Assembly (NCBI RefSeq): GCF_022832975.1
Contig: NZ_CP094846.1
Coordinates: forward strand, 248,001-312,000
Direction of reading: 5' to 3'
Source of the DNA: Ornithobacterium rhinotracheale
GTDB taxonomy: Bacteria; Bacteroidota; Bacteroidia; Flavobacteriales; Weeksellaceae
Length of the DNA stretch: 64,000 nt
In this document: piece by piece, positions 46,139 through 56,295 of the stretch
Numbering within the stretch: the stretch's first letter is position 1
Layout: every line of letters begins with the position of its first letter
Program-made: the position numbers and the translations under genes
Notes under the pieces: model-generated
Databases searched by the model: none
The model's input: only the letters and a program-made list of their open reading frames with translations
Told to the model about the DNA's origin: nothing

Positions 46139-47968
46139 ATGAAAAAGATTTATGCGTTTTTATGGATTTTATGGAGCTTTTCTGCATGGGCGCAATCGCC
46201 TTGGCAGCAAAAAGCCGATTACAAAATGGATATTAAGCTAAATACAGAAAAACACCAATACGATGGCAAAATGGAGGTGAAGTACATCAACAATTCACCC
46301 GATACGCTGCGAGTGGTGTATTTTCATTTGTATTATAATGCGTTTCAGCCAGGGAGCTTAATGGCAGACCGATTGGAAAGCATAGTGGACCCAGATAAAC
46401 GAATGTTGAAAAATATTGGAACCAAAGATAGCCCAAAAATGGTAAGCGGAATTTCTCAATTAAAGGAAAACGAAATTGGCTTTCAAGACATAAAAAGCGT
46501 ACAGCAAAATGGTGAAAATTTAGATTTTAAAGTGTACGGAACGATTTTAAAAGTAAATCTAAAAAATCCGATTTTGCCTAAATCTACGCAGACTTTTAAT
46601 CTAGAATGGACAGCCCAAGTGCCAAAAATCATTCGTAGAAGTGGGCGTGATACCAAAGAGGGCATTGATTATACTATGACGCAGTGGTATCCAAAATTAG
46701 CCATGTACGACCAAAACGGCTGGAACTTGCAAGAATACATCGGGCGAGAATTTTATGCGCCTTTTGCCAATTTTGATGTGAAGATTACTTTGCCTGCCCA
46801 GTACATTGTGGGGGCTTCGGGAACTTTGTTAAACGAGAAACAAGTTTTAAAATCTACGGCCAAGAAAAACAAAACTTGGCATTTTGCTATTAAAGGCATT
46901 CACGATTTTATGTGGGCAGCAGACCCTTCATATCAAATAATAAAACAAAAATTGGTGAATGGTCCCACCGTTTATTATTTCTATAGCAAAGATTTAGAAC
47001 CGAAATATTTAGAAAATTGGAAAAAAGCTAGAGAATATATTCCTGGATTTTTCTCATTTATGAACGAAAGATTTGGCAAATATCCTTGGGATAGCTATAC
47101 CATTATTCAAGGAGGAGATGGCGGAATGGAGTATGGCGCGGCGACAGCCATCACAGGGCAGCGTTCGCTAGAAAGTTTAGTGGGCGTGATTTTCCACGAA
47201 GGAGCACACTCTTGGTTTCAGCACTTATTTGGAATTAATGAGACAGAGCAAGAGTGGTTCGACGAAGGATTTACTAGCTATGCCGAAACTTTAGCTTTCA
47301 AAAAAGTGTTTGAAAAAGGAAATCCCGATGAGGTGGGAGTAGCACAAGATGCCTATGCGGGCTATTTCAATTTAGTGCGTTCTGGCATGCAAGAGCCATT
47401 GAGCACTTTGGCAGATTACTACGACACCAATTATGCTTACGGAATTTCGGCTTATTACAAAGGGCAAGTTTTTGTGGCACAATTGGGCTATGTCATCGGG
47501 GAAGAAAATCTTAGAAAAACATTCAAAGAATTTTATCGTCGTTGGAAATTCGACCATCCATCATACAAAGATTTTGTGAAAACAGCCGAAGATATTTCGG
47601 GCATTAATCTTAAATGGTACGACAATATGATGATTAATACCATTCGCGTGATAGACTACGCCGTAGCAGCCGAGGGCAAAGAGGTGAAATTAGTCAATAA
47701 ATCAAATTTTGCCATGCCACTAGATGTTTTAGTCACTTATGCAGATGGTTCGCAAGAATTATTTTACATTTCGATTAATGCTATGCGTGGAGCCAAGCCA
47801 TTTGAAAAAGAATATTATCCAAATGCAAGCTTCACGCAGTTAAAAGATTGGGGCTGGACCAAACCTACTTACAATTTTTCTACTGAAAAAGAAATCCAAA
47901 AAGTAGAAATAGACCCTACGCACCGTTTGGCAGATGTAGATTTGTCAAATAATACATGGACAAAATAA
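46139..47968 (+). CDS. M1-family zinc metallopeptidase (exported aminopeptidase-like)
   Basis: The 609-residue protein has a signal peptide (cleaved about after SAWAQ, residue 19). An N-terminal beta-sandwich is followed by the M1 catalytic domain: the substrate-binding GGMEYGAAT (GxMEN equivalent) and the zinc motif HEGAH at residues 353-357, with the third ligand Glu in WFDEGFTSYAE. The export signal places it in the periplasm or at the surface, where it probably trims peptides. It ends soon after the catalytic helical region, lacking the long C-terminal ERAP-type domain. Ten bases separate it from coaX. Confidence 0.92.
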   Translation: MKKIYAFLWILWSFSAWAQSPWQQKADYKMDIKLNTEKHQYDGKMEVKYINNSPDTLRVVYFHLYYNAFQPGSLMADRLESIVDPDKRMLKNIGTKDSPKMVSGISQLKENEIGFQDIKSVQQNGENLDFKVYGTILKVNLKNPILPKSTQTFNLEWTAQVPKIIRRSGRDTKEGIDYTMTQWYPKLAMYDQNGWNLQEYIGREFYAPFANFDVKITLPAQYIVGASGTLLNEKQVLKSTAKKNKTWHFAIKGIHDFMWAADPSYQIIKQKLVNGPTVYYFYSKDLEPKYLENWKKAREYIPGFFSFMNERFGKYPWDSYTIIQGGDGGMEYGAATAITGQRSLESLVGVIFHEGAHSWFQHLFGINETEQEWFDEGFTSYAETLAFKKVFEKGNPDEVGVAQDAYAGYFNLVRSGMQEPLSTLADYYDTNYAYGISAYYKGQVFVAQLGYVIGEENLRKTFKEFYRRWKFDHPSYKDFVKTAEDISGINLKWYDNMMINTIRVIDYAVAAEGKEVKLVNKSNFAMPLDVLVTYADGSQELFYISINAMRGAKPFEKEYYPNASFTQLKDWGWTKPTYNFSTEKEIQKVEIDPTHRLADVDLSNNTWTK

Positions 47969-47978
47969 TTGAAATAAA

Positions 47979-48737
47979 ATGCTTTTAGCTGTAAATATCG
48001 GAAATTCCAACATTCGTTTTGGAATTGCAAATGGGCACGAAATTCATACCTCGTGGACGATTAATACCAAGCCCTACAAAACCACAGATGAGATATTTTT
48101 ACTCATCAGAAGTTCCTATAAAATGTATGAAATCAAGGCTAAAAATATTTCTGGAATCGTAATCGGATCGGTTGTGCCACATCAGACTCGTTTGGTCGCC
48201 AAGGCACTTGAGCGTATTCATAATATTACGCCCACCATTGTAGATAGGAATACGCCCTCTCGTGTGGTGCACCATTCCAATCAAATGGGAACAGATTTGT
48301 ACGCCAATGCCGTGGCTGCACACGAATTGTATCAAGGCAAGAAAATCGTGGTAGATTTTGGGACGGCACTCACGCTCACGGGAATTGATGAGAAAGGCGA
48401 ATTGTTGGGTGTCATCATCGCGCCAGGAGTCATTACATCACTTAAAGCCCTAGTCGGGAACACCGCACAGCTACCAGATATTGAGCTTACCGAGCCCAAA
48501 TCAGTTTTAGGACGAGATACCGAAACCTGCATGCAGAGCGGAATGGTGTATGGCTATGTTGCCATGGTCGAAGGCTTGATTGATAGAATCAATGCCAGCA
48601 TCGGCGATGACACCACGGTAATTTCCACAGGTGGTTTAGGTCATATTTATCAGCCCTTAACCAAAAAAATAAATATAGACGATAAATTGCATACGCTAAA
48701 AGGCTTGTGCATTTTATATGAATTCAATCAAAAATAG
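47979..48737 (+). CDS. coaX: Type III pantothenate kinase
   Basis: CoaX phosphorylates pantothenate in the first step of CoA synthesis. The 252-residue length is typical. Motifs are the phosphate loop VNIGNSNIRFG (usual form DxGNT), GTDLYANAVAA with the presumed catalytic Asp, VVDFGTALTLTGID, IAPGV, and STGGLG near the C-terminus. Residue 6, an Asp in most characterised members, is Asn here. It follows the M1 peptidase gene by 10 bases. Confidence 0.92.
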   Translation: MLLAVNIGNSNIRFGIANGHEIHTSWTINTKPYKTTDEIFLLIRSSYKMYEIKAKNISGIVIGSVVPHQTRLVAKALERIHNITPTIVDRNTPSRVVHHSNQMGTDLYANAVAAHELYQGKKIVVDFGTALTLTGIDEKGELLGVIIAPGVITSLKALVGNTAQLPDIELTEPKSVLGRDTETCMQSGMVYGYVAMVEGLIDRINASIGDDTTVISTGGLGHIYQPLTKKINIDDKLHTLKGLCILYEFNQK

Positions 48738-48741
48738 AATT

Positions 48742-48790
48742 ATCCCGCCCCGAAAAAAAACTATAATATAATGCTTTTTGGAGGCGGGAT
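48742..48790. terminator. Long inverted repeat between convergent coaX and ric
   Basis: ATCCCGCC and GGCGGGAT form a perfect 8-base stem. The stem is extended inward by CCGAAAA/TTTTTGG pairing around an AT-rich loop. It starts 5 bases after the coaX stop and could stop transcription from both sides, though there is no flanking T run. Confidence 0.55.
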
Positions 48791-48815
48791 TAATAAAATA
48801 CCTAAAAAGGTTTTT

Positions 48816-49538
48816 TTAACTATTTAGCTTTTTTTCAAGCTTAATAGCTGCAGGGAACAGAATATTATTTTCTAAATGAATGTGTTTGTGTAGATCGTCT
48901 TCGAATTCTTGCAGCATCGCAAAGGTTACTTTGTAAGTATTGCAAGCATCGGCAGGTGGCGTATATTGGCTAGTAAGATTTGCGATTTTAGCCATAATTT
49001 CACCAGCGTTTTCGTGATCTTGTTTCATCATTTCAATAGGATTTTCTACCGTTCCGAAATGTGCTTGAGGCATTTCCTCTCCGCTACGCTCTACACTCAC
49101 CATTTGGCGAATGAATGGGAATAGCACTTGTTCTTCTTTTATAAAATGCGCTGCCAATTCTTCAGAAATAGTTTTAAACTCTTGGTCTATCTCGAGCAAT
49201 TCTGGGTGGCGCTCACCATGTACACGACAAAGTTTGTTCAGAAATTGTAACAAAACAGGCACACGGTCTTCCACATAGCGGTGGTGTGTTTTTTCGATAT
49301 AGTCTGCCAATAAATCAAGCGGAAAGCTCTTGAAATCGATGCCTTCAGCATTTTTTTGTTTAGCTTTGTCTAAATCTTCCAAAATTTGCTCGTAATTCAA
49401 ATTCTTTTGTTCACAAACTTCTTGTAGCGGTCTGCCACCACGACAACAAAAATCGATTTTATATTTTTTGAACACAGCAGCTGTTCTAAAATCTTCAGCT
49501 ACAAATTCGCCTATTGTTTTTGGATTTAAATTTTCCAT
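48816..49538 (-). CDS. ric: Iron-sulfur cluster repair di-iron protein (RIC/ScdA/YtfE)
   Basis: The protein repairs iron-sulfur clusters damaged by nitric oxide or oxidants. The 240-residue sequence has the ScdA N-terminal domain with KYKIDFCCRGGRPL (C31, C32) and a hemerythrin-like four-helix domain. That domain supplies di-iron ligands from His and Glu residues (HHRYVEDRVP, VHGERHPEL, HFIKEEQVLFPFI, MKQDHENAG, HKHIHLENNILFP). It stands alone, with its own promoter, as expected for a stress-induced gene. Confidence 0.94.
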   Translation of the reverse strand: MENLNPKTIGEFVAEDFRTAAVFKKYKIDFCCRGGRPLQEVCEQKNLNYEQILEDLDKAKQKNAEGIDFKSFPLDLLADYIEKTHHRYVEDRVPVLLQFLNKLCRVHGERHPELLEIDQEFKTISEELAAHFIKEEQVLFPFIRQMVSVERSGEEMPQAHFGTVENPIEMMKQDHENAGEIMAKIANLTSQYTPPADACNTYKVTFAMLQEFEDDLHKHIHLENNILFPAAIKLEKKLNS

Positions 49539-49567
49539 GAAATTAAATTTTTAATTATATCGAGCGA

Positions 49568-49598
49568 CAAAATTACAACAAATTTTAAAAAAGACAAA
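49568..49598 (-). promoter_or_regulatory. Promoter of ric
   Basis: On the minus strand TTTG (49598-49595) and TAATTTTG (49575-49568) are separated by 19 bases, a complete Bacteroidota-type promoter, about 30 bases before the ric ATG. I saw no clear operator palindrome beside it. Confidence 0.7.
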
Positions 49599-49660
49599 AA
49601 TATCCGAAATAGATGTGAGTGAACTAAAATATGATTTTTGTCAATCAGATTAATAAATGT

Positions 49661-49692
49661 TTTGAATTTATAATAAAATATGGTTAATTTTA
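49661..49692 (+). promoter_or_regulatory. Candidate promoter of the second susC
   Basis: TTTG at 49661-49664 and TAATTTTA at 49685-49692 are 20 bases apart, the same variant ending in A as at the first susC. The original ATG at 49721 follows 28 bases later, the same distance as for the first susC. Confidence 0.55.
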
Positions 49693-49720
49693 TTCTGTGA
49701 AAACAATAAATTCTATATAA

Positions 49721-52712
49721 ATGAGAACAAAAATTTATTTAAGTAGCATTTTGCTGCTACTCATTACCAATGTTATTTTAGCGCAAATAACAGTACGGTA
49801 GAGGATGAATATGGCCCTTTAGTGGGTGCTGTGATTGGCGTTGAAGGGAACGATACACATGTTGAAACAAATGAAAATGGGCAATTTGCAATTGCTGGAA
49901 AAGTGGGCGATGTGCTCATAGTTTTGAATCCCACAACTTTGAACGAAAAGAGATTTCCTGTTAAGAAATTAAATATGGGAACTCTAAAAATGAATCAGAA
50001 AGAAATCAATCTGGATGTGGTCGTAGGGTACGGAACTCAGAAAAAAGTGAATTTGACAGGTTCTGTTTCTGCTTTAAACTTTAAAGATGTGGCTACCATG
50101 CCAGTGGCCAACACCGCGAGTATGCTCCAAGGTAGATTGCCGGGGGTAACGCTCACAGCCAATGGAGCGCAAGCAGGGAAAGATAATCCAGAAATTAGAA
50201 TTAGAGGGGTTGGGACTTTTGGAAACAATAATCCCATGGTTTTGATTGATGGAGTAGAATCATCTGTTTCGCAAATTGCAGATATCCCAGCGAAAACATT
50301 TCGGTGTTGAAAGATGCCGCTTCTGCATCAATTTTTGGGGTAAGAGCCGCAAATGGTGTAATTTTAATTACCACTAAAAGAGGGCAAGAACAAAAACCAA
50401 GCATAACCTATTCTACAAGTAATGCATTGCAAAAAGCGACTGTGATTCCAGATTACATCAACTCTTATGAATGGGCAAAAATGTACAACGAGGCTTGGCC
50501 AGGTAAAGCCTATACGCCAGAACAATTACAAAAATTAAAAGACGGAAGCGATCCAGATTATTTTGCTAACACTCAATGGGCAGAAGAGCTGTTCAGGGTG
50601 GCTCCGATGTTTAAACAATATTTGTCTGTAAATGGTGGTAGCAAAAATGTACATTATATGTTCTCTGTTCAGCATTTGGATCAAGAAGGTATCATGAAAG
50701 CGACAGGAAACAAAAAAATTAATTTCAGATCAAATATCGATGCAAACATTGGTATTGTGAAATTTGGATTGAACGCTTCTGGAGATAAGCAAGACATCAA
50801 AGAGCCGTTGACATCTGTAACAGGCGATGGTCTTATGCGTGCGCTCACTTGGTTTACTCGCCCCACAGTCCCTGTGAAATATTCAAACGGATACTATGGG
50901 TATGTAGATGGCAACCCAAATATCTCTCACACTGTTGCCAAAAACCCAGTAAGAGATTTGTATTTAGGATACAAAAGAAACAAAGCCTATAGATTTGATG
51001 GGAAATTCTTTGGAGAAATTACTCCAATCAAAGATTTGACATTTAAATCAAGTTTAGCCTATAAATTTTATTTAAATGATGTTACATCTTTTAACCCTAA
51101 AAACAACTTTAAATACAATGCGGCTGGCGAAAAACTAAATACAGCAGGAAATAATAAATTAACGGATTATCACTATTTAGCCACCAAATATATCAACGAA
51201 AATATTTTGACCTATAAAAAAGAAATCGGTGATCATGAAATCAGTGTTTTGGCTGGGCATTCCATTCAAGAAGATAGAATTGATGTGAACGAGGGAGCAA
51301 AACAAGGATTTCCTACAGATAATATTTATGAAATGAATGGCGGTGTTTCAAACGACAATGTCACTGGCTGGGCAGAAGAAACATCTTTGCAATCATTCTT
51401 TGGTAGATTAAACTATAATTACGCAGGAAAATATATTTTAGAAATGAATATTCGCCGCGATGGTTCTTCAAGATTGCCACAAGCGCACAGATATGCCAAC
51501 TTCCCTTCATTCTCTGGTGCATGGGTAGTGAGCCGCGAAAAATTCATGGAAAATGCTAAATTCTTAAGTTTATTAAAATTAAGAGGAAGCTGGGGTAAAT
51601 TAGGAAACCAGGAAATTGGTAATTATGCATATTTAGCTACATTGGCGTCAAGCGGAAGTTATTTCTTCGGAAACGACAAACAAATAGGAATGAAACTTTC
51701 TAAAATTGCCAACGAAGACATTTCTTGGGAAACTACCACTATTACCGATTTTGGTTTAGATGCTGGCTTGTTCCAAAACAGAGTGAATTTAACTTTTGAC
51801 TGGTTTGACAAAACTACATCAGATATCTTGATGAAAATCCCAATGCCAGGAATTTTCTTAGGTTCTTTGCCAGCCCCTTACCAAAACGCTGGAAAAGTAA
51901 GAAACCAAGGATGGGAATTTGCTACAAATTACAACGACCACAAAGGAGATTTTTCATGGCAAGTAGGCTTCTCAATTTCTTCAGTTACAAACACCATTTT
52001 AGAAATGCAAGGTGTAGAAAATATTGGAACCAATGTAATCAGCAAAGAAGGTGAAGCCATCAATTCTTATTTTGGACTAAAAGCTTTAGGCATCTACAGA
52101 ACAGAGCAAGATTTGAAAAGACTTAACTCAAAAGGAATGCCTGTAAAACAATTCAACGCAGAACCAAAATTAGGAGACATCATCTACGAAGATATAAACA
52201 ACGACGGAAACATCAACGATAGCGATAGAATTATCATCGGAAATCCTTTCCCTAAATACCAATATAGCTTTAACTTAGGTTTTGCCTACAGAGATTTGGA
52301 TTTCACTACTTTCTGGCAAGGTGTGGCAGATGTTTACCGCTTCAATTGGGATGAAACTACTATTTCAAACGGAGGTAACAAATCTACTCTCTGGCTCGAT
52401 AGATGGTCTCCAGAAAATCCAAATGGTAGCATGCCGAGAGTAGGAAACAATGCCAATGATAAATATTCATCTTTCTGGCTTACCAAAGGTGATTATTTAA
52501 GACTTAAAAACATAGAGCTCGGATACACAATGAGACAGCAATTCCTTGACCAAGTAGGAATTAAAAGTTTGAGAACTTATTTTGCAGGAAGTAATTTATT
52601 AACATTTACAAAACTAAAAGATTACGACCCAGAAAAATTCAGCAACGACTTCAGAAATGATGTTCACCCTAATGTTAAATCATACGCACTTGGACTTAAT
52701 TTTAAATTTTAA
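49721..52712 (+). pseudogene. SusC/RagA-family TonB-dependent receptor with two 1-base frameshifts
   Basis: Starting at the ATG at 49721, a signal peptide is read up to ILAQIT, then a TAG at 49799 stops translation. Removing one base from the expected GGT codon near 49792 explains this: the next frame continues VEDEYGPLVGAV and the plug domain as far as IADIPA near 50293. A second 1-base loss there moves the reading to the third frame, which continues ISVLKDAASASIFGVRAANGV and runs intact for about 800 residues to the stop at 52712. Restoring both bases gives about 997 residues, a normal SusC length. So it is either a recent pseudogene or two sequencing errors. Neither site is in a long homopolymer. 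Its susD partner is intact. Confidence 0.9.
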
Positions 52713-52724
52713 AGAAAGAAAACA

Positions 52725-54335
52725 ATGAAATCAATCAATAAAATATTTGGTATAATCGCGGTATCAAGTCTGTTGTTTACAGGATGTTCAGATGATTTTT
52801 TGCAAAAAGATTCATTAACAGAAAGCTCATCAGATTCCTTCTGGAACACGGAAGACGATGCGAGAATGGCACTTGCGTCATGCTACGACGCTTTGCAAAG
52901 CAATCAGTTGTACAATGGAGGTCCTTGGGAGCTTGGGCAATTAAATCTTGAATGCATTACAGATAACGGTGGACACTTCAACTGGACAGGCTGGATGGAG
53001 GGCTATGACATGGCAATGGGAATACACACGCCAAGCTCATGGATTATAGGCTCATACTGGGATGCTTGTTACGAAACTATCAATAGATGTAATTTATTAA
53101 TTCAAAACATCGATAGAGTAAACATCTCACAAGAGAAAAAAGACATTTATGCTGCTGAGGCTAAAAGTATCAGAGCTTTGATGTACATTAATCTTACAAT
53201 GACTTACAACGATGTTCCGTTTCTTACAGAACGATTGACAATCGATAAAGCTCAAATGCCTAAAACCAGCCGCGAAGAAATCGTAAAAAACATCATGGAG
53301 GATTTAAAACAAGCGGCACAAGTTCTACCGCAAAATCCTGCAAGAGGACATATCACCAAAGGAGCAGCTTTGTCACTGCTTGGTAGAGTAGCCTTGTACA
53401 ATGAAAAATGGGACGATGCCATAAATGCTTACAAACAAGTTTTAGGCTTGGGGTATACTTTGCATAACAATTTTGGTGAATTGTTTACACCAGCAGGAGA
53501 AACTTCAAACGAAATCATCTTTGCTGTAAGATACGAAGGACCAGGTAAAAAAGAAGGAGCCGCCTTCAACGCGCACTGGAACACTCCATTGGAAGCGATG
53601 AATGGTACAATTGATTTGGCCGACGCTTATTACATGACCAACGGAAAACCGACTACCGACAAAAAAGTAGCAGAATTAAAAGCCCCTGGAAAAATAGATA
53701 TTGCCAAACCAAATCCAGAGCACTACAAAAATAGAGATCCAAGATTGTATGAAACTCTATTTGTAGCAGGAATGAAATGGAATGGAAAAGGAGGGTTGAA
53801 ACCTGGCACCGATAAACCATACGGGCAAATCTATGGTGGTGCAGCAGCGTCACAATCTACCGTATATGTGAAAAAATATTTCAACCCGAGCGATACTTCA
53901 AACTCTTGGGATAACCCACAAGATTTCTATGTAATCAGATATCCTGAAGTGTTATTGTCTTTGGCTGAAGCTATGGTTCAAAAAGGAGCTTATAATTTTA
54001 CAGAGGTAGCAGGATTAATCAACCAAGTGAGAGCGAGAGTAAATATGCCAAAAGTAGAAGCCGTAGAAGGAGCTTCATTAAGCAAATCAGAATTATTAGA
54101 TGTCATCAAACACGAGCGTCGTGTAGAATTGGCTTTCGAAGGATTGAGACTATTTGATTTGTATCGTTGGCGAGATTTAGAAAAAGCAATCAAAGCCGTA
54201 GAAAACGAGAAAGCCACCTATGGATTATCTTATGAGGCTAGAAGATACAACGGCGAGAGAGATTATGTTTGGCCAATCCCTACCAAAGAAGTAGATACTA
54301 ATAAGAAAATAGAACAGCATCCACTTTGGAAATAA
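52725..54335 (+). CDS. SusD/RagB-family substrate-binding lipoprotein
   Basis: The 536-residue lipoprotein has lipobox LFTGC (Cys about 20) and the SusD start motif FWNTEDDARMALASCYDAL. Helical repeats follow (EAKSIRALMYINLTMTYNDVP, AALSLLGRVALYNEKWDDA), then the C-terminal signature YVIRYPEVLLSLAEAM, INQVRARVNMP and HERRVELAFEGLRLFDLYRW. It is partner to the broken SusC, 12 bases upstream, and is followed 11 bases later by the beta-helix gene. Ligand unknown; the neighbouring beta-helix protein hints at a polysaccharide. Confidence 0.94.
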   Translation: MKSINKIFGIIAVSSLLFTGCSDDFLQKDSLTESSSDSFWNTEDDARMALASCYDALQSNQLYNGGPWELGQLNLECITDNGGHFNWTGWMEGYDMAMGIHTPSSWIIGSYWDACYETINRCNLLIQNIDRVNISQEKKDIYAAEAKSIRALMYINLTMTYNDVPFLTERLTIDKAQMPKTSREEIVKNIMEDLKQAAQVLPQNPARGHITKGAALSLLGRVALYNEKWDDAINAYKQVLGLGYTLHNNFGELFTPAGETSNEIIFAVRYEGPGKKEGAAFNAHWNTPLEAMNGTIDLADAYYMTNGKPTTDKKVAELKAPGKIDIAKPNPEHYKNRDPRLYETLFVAGMKWNGKGGLKPGTDKPYGQIYGGAAASQSTVYVKKYFNPSDTSNSWDNPQDFYVIRYPEVLLSLAEAMVQKGAYNFTEVAGLINQVRARVNMPKVEAVEGASLSKSELLDVIKHERRVELAFEGLRLFDLYRWRDLEKAIKAVENEKATYGLSYEARRYNGERDYVWPIPTKEVDTNKKIEQHPLWK

Positions 54336-54346
54336 ACATTCATTAG

Positions 54347-55837
54347 ATGAAATACATCAGTCTGTTGATTTTTTTGATGTGTTTTGCTTCTCAAAACGGT
54401 GCTAAAACTTATTATGTAGATGCCGAATTTGGGAATGATAATCAATTGGGGCTTTCACCAGCTACTGCTTGGCAAACATTAGAAAAAGTCAATCAAGTAG
54501 AATTAAAGCCAGGCGATCGTATTTTATTTAAAAAAGGTTTAACCTTCTGCGGGAATTTAAATATTTCTGCAGAAGGTTCTTTTTTATCGCCCATTACGAT
54601 TGCATCTTACGGAAAATCCACTCAAAAACCGATTATCAAAGGCGAGGGAAAACGACGATACGCCGTACGCATTTACAATTCATCATATCTCATGATAAAA
54701 GATTTAGAAATCACCAATACGGGCATATCGCCACAAGCCTATCGTTGTGGCATTAGCGTAGAAAGTGTGGACTACGGTGAGTCAAAAGATATTACGATTA
54801 AAAATCTTACAATCAGAGAGGTAAACGGATCCATTATTAAAAAAGATGGCGCAGGATGCGGTATTTTTATTAAAAATGGAGGCAAACAGAAACGCTCAAA
54901 TTTTAGAAATTTAAAAATCATCAATAATCATATTTTGCGTTGCCAGCGAAACGGCATCATTTGGGAGGCTTATAGCAGCCGTTCCAATTGGTTTCCAAGC
55001 AAGCACACGCAAGTCATAGGGAATGTCATAGAGCAAGTCCCTGGCGACGGCATAGTGCCCATAGGTTGCGATAGTACAAGAATCGCCTACAATTTGGTAA
55101 CCAATGCGCCAGATGTGATGCCCGATAGCGAGGCGGCAGCAGGAATATGGCCTTGGAGCTGCGATAATACAACGATTGAATTCAACGAAGTGTCGCACCA
55201 GCGTGCGCCGTGGGATGCGCAAGGATTTGATTCCGATTGGAATTGCACCAATACAGTGATTCAGTATAATTACAGTCACGACAATTATGGCGGCTTGGCA
55301 TTGGCTTGCAATAACGGAAACACGAATGCCGACTTTAATATTGGCAATCAAAATACGATAATTCGCTACAATCTGAGCGTAAACGATGGCCTGCGTCCGA
55401 GAAAAACACGCGGAAAATACTTTTCGCCAAGTCTGCATTTAGCTGGGCCTGTCCTAAACACTTTGATTGAAAACAACATTATTTTAATCCATAAAAAAAC
55501 CAGAAATCAGTTGGATTCTCGATTTTTGGTGCTGGATGATTGGGGTGGTTTTCCAGATAAAACGACTATTCGCAACAATCTATTTTTCACTCAAACACCG
55601 AGCGGTTTTTTGCTGACTAAATCTACCCGAAATTCAATTGAAAAAAACCGATTTTTAGGTGATTTTCAGCTAAAAAACCTTCAAAATCAAAATTTTAAAA
55701 TTAAAGATAGAAAGCTTAAGCGATTGTACCGAAAATCTTTTAAATCTATTTTATCACAAAAAAAGATTGCCAATGGTGTTGAGCTTAATTATATTTCAAA
55801 GGATGATGTTGTTAAAATTTTTGATGATATCAGATAA
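54347..55837 (+). CDS. Secreted right-handed parallel beta-helix protein
   Basis: The 496-residue protein has a signal peptide (about residues 1-19) and then YYVDAEFGNDNQLGLSPATAWQTL, the DUF1565-like opening seen in many beta-helix enzymes. Repeating coils rich in N-x-[IVL] follow (IKNLTIREVNGSII, IINNHILRCQRNGIIW, VIGNVIEQVPGDGI, YNLVTNAP, IIRYNLSVNDG, IENNIILIHKKT). Such folds include pectate, alginate and chondroitin lyases and some glycosidases. I cannot identify a catalytic triad with confidence, so activity is unassigned. Its place right after susD suggests it acts on the ligand imported by this locus. Confidence 0.82.
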   Translation: MKYISLLIFLMCFASQNGAKTYYVDAEFGNDNQLGLSPATAWQTLEKVNQVELKPGDRILFKKGLTFCGNLNISAEGSFLSPITIASYGKSTQKPIIKGEGKRRYAVRIYNSSYLMIKDLEITNTGISPQAYRCGISVESVDYGESKDITIKNLTIREVNGSIIKKDGAGCGIFIKNGGKQKRSNFRNLKIINNHILRCQRNGIIWEAYSSRSNWFPSKHTQVIGNVIEQVPGDGIVPIGCDSTRIAYNLVTNAPDVMPDSEAAAGIWPWSCDNTTIEFNEVSHQRAPWDAQGFDSDWNCTNTVIQYNYSHDNYGGLALACNNGNTNADFNIGNQNTIIRYNLSVNDGLRPRKTRGKYFSPSLHLAGPVLNTLIENNIILIHKKTRNQLDSRFLVLDDWGGFPDKTTIRNNLFFTQTPSGFLLTKSTRNSIEKNRFLGDFQLKNLQNQNFKIKDRKLKRLYRKSFKSILSQKKIANGVELNYISKDDVVKIFDDIR

Positions 55838-55875
55838 AAATTTATTTTTACAATGGCTTAAAAAACAAATGTTTT

Positions 55876-56295
55876 ATGAAAAGTAAAGTTTTTCTTTTTC
55901 TCTCTTTTTTCTTCTTGTTTTGGTCTTGTGAAGAGAACTTTGTAGATAACGAATTTGTAAGGATTGAGGGGCGCGTCGTAAACCCCGAAAATCAAGCAAT
56001 GAAGCAATTAATCCTTAAATTCAAAGCCTTTGATGGAATTACAATTGCTAAAGCGATTACCAATTCCGAAGGGCATTTCGAGGCAATGGTACCAAGAACT
56101 AATGGTATAAGCTGGACTAAGGATACTAGTGGGCCCGAAATCGTAATAGATGGGTATGATTTTTTAGTCAAATCGAAAGAAGGGAGCAAGGCATTTCCGT
56201 TGAGTTCGCTAAATGTTGAATATTCCGAAATTAAGAATTTCTACTATAATTTAGGCGTTATTTTTGTCCAAAAACATAAAGAAAATGAAAATTAA
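55876..56295 (+). CDS. Small lipoprotein with carboxypeptidase-regulatory-like domain
   Basis: The 139-residue protein starts with a lipoprotein signal (FFLFWSC, Cys about 18). It has one beta-sandwich-like domain: FVRIEGRVVNPENQAMKQLILKF, then NSEGHFEAMVP, the pattern of carboxypeptidase regulatory-like or Cna-B folds. No enzyme motif is visible. It overlaps the next gene by 11 bases and probably belongs to the SusCD locus, 38 bases after the beta-helix gene. Role unknown; perhaps surface binding or scaffold. Confidence 0.75.
   Translation: MKSKVFLFLSFFFLFWSCEENFVDNEFVRIEGRVVNPENQAMKQLILKFKAFDGITIAKAITNSEGHFEAMVPRTNGISWTKDTSGPEIVIDGYDFLVKSKEGSKAFPLSSLNVEYSEIKNFYYNLGVIFVQKHKENEN

Noticed and set aside
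49822-50310. Separate 162-codon receptor-like gene before a shorter SusC
   Set aside because: It is the middle piece of one SusC gene split by two frameshifts; signal peptide, plug and barrel line up when one base is restored at each site.
54911-55438. 175-codon open frame on the minus strand inside the beta-helix gene
   Set aside because: It lies wholly antisense to a gene with a signal peptide and clear repeat structure, and its own translation has no recognisable domain or proper start context.
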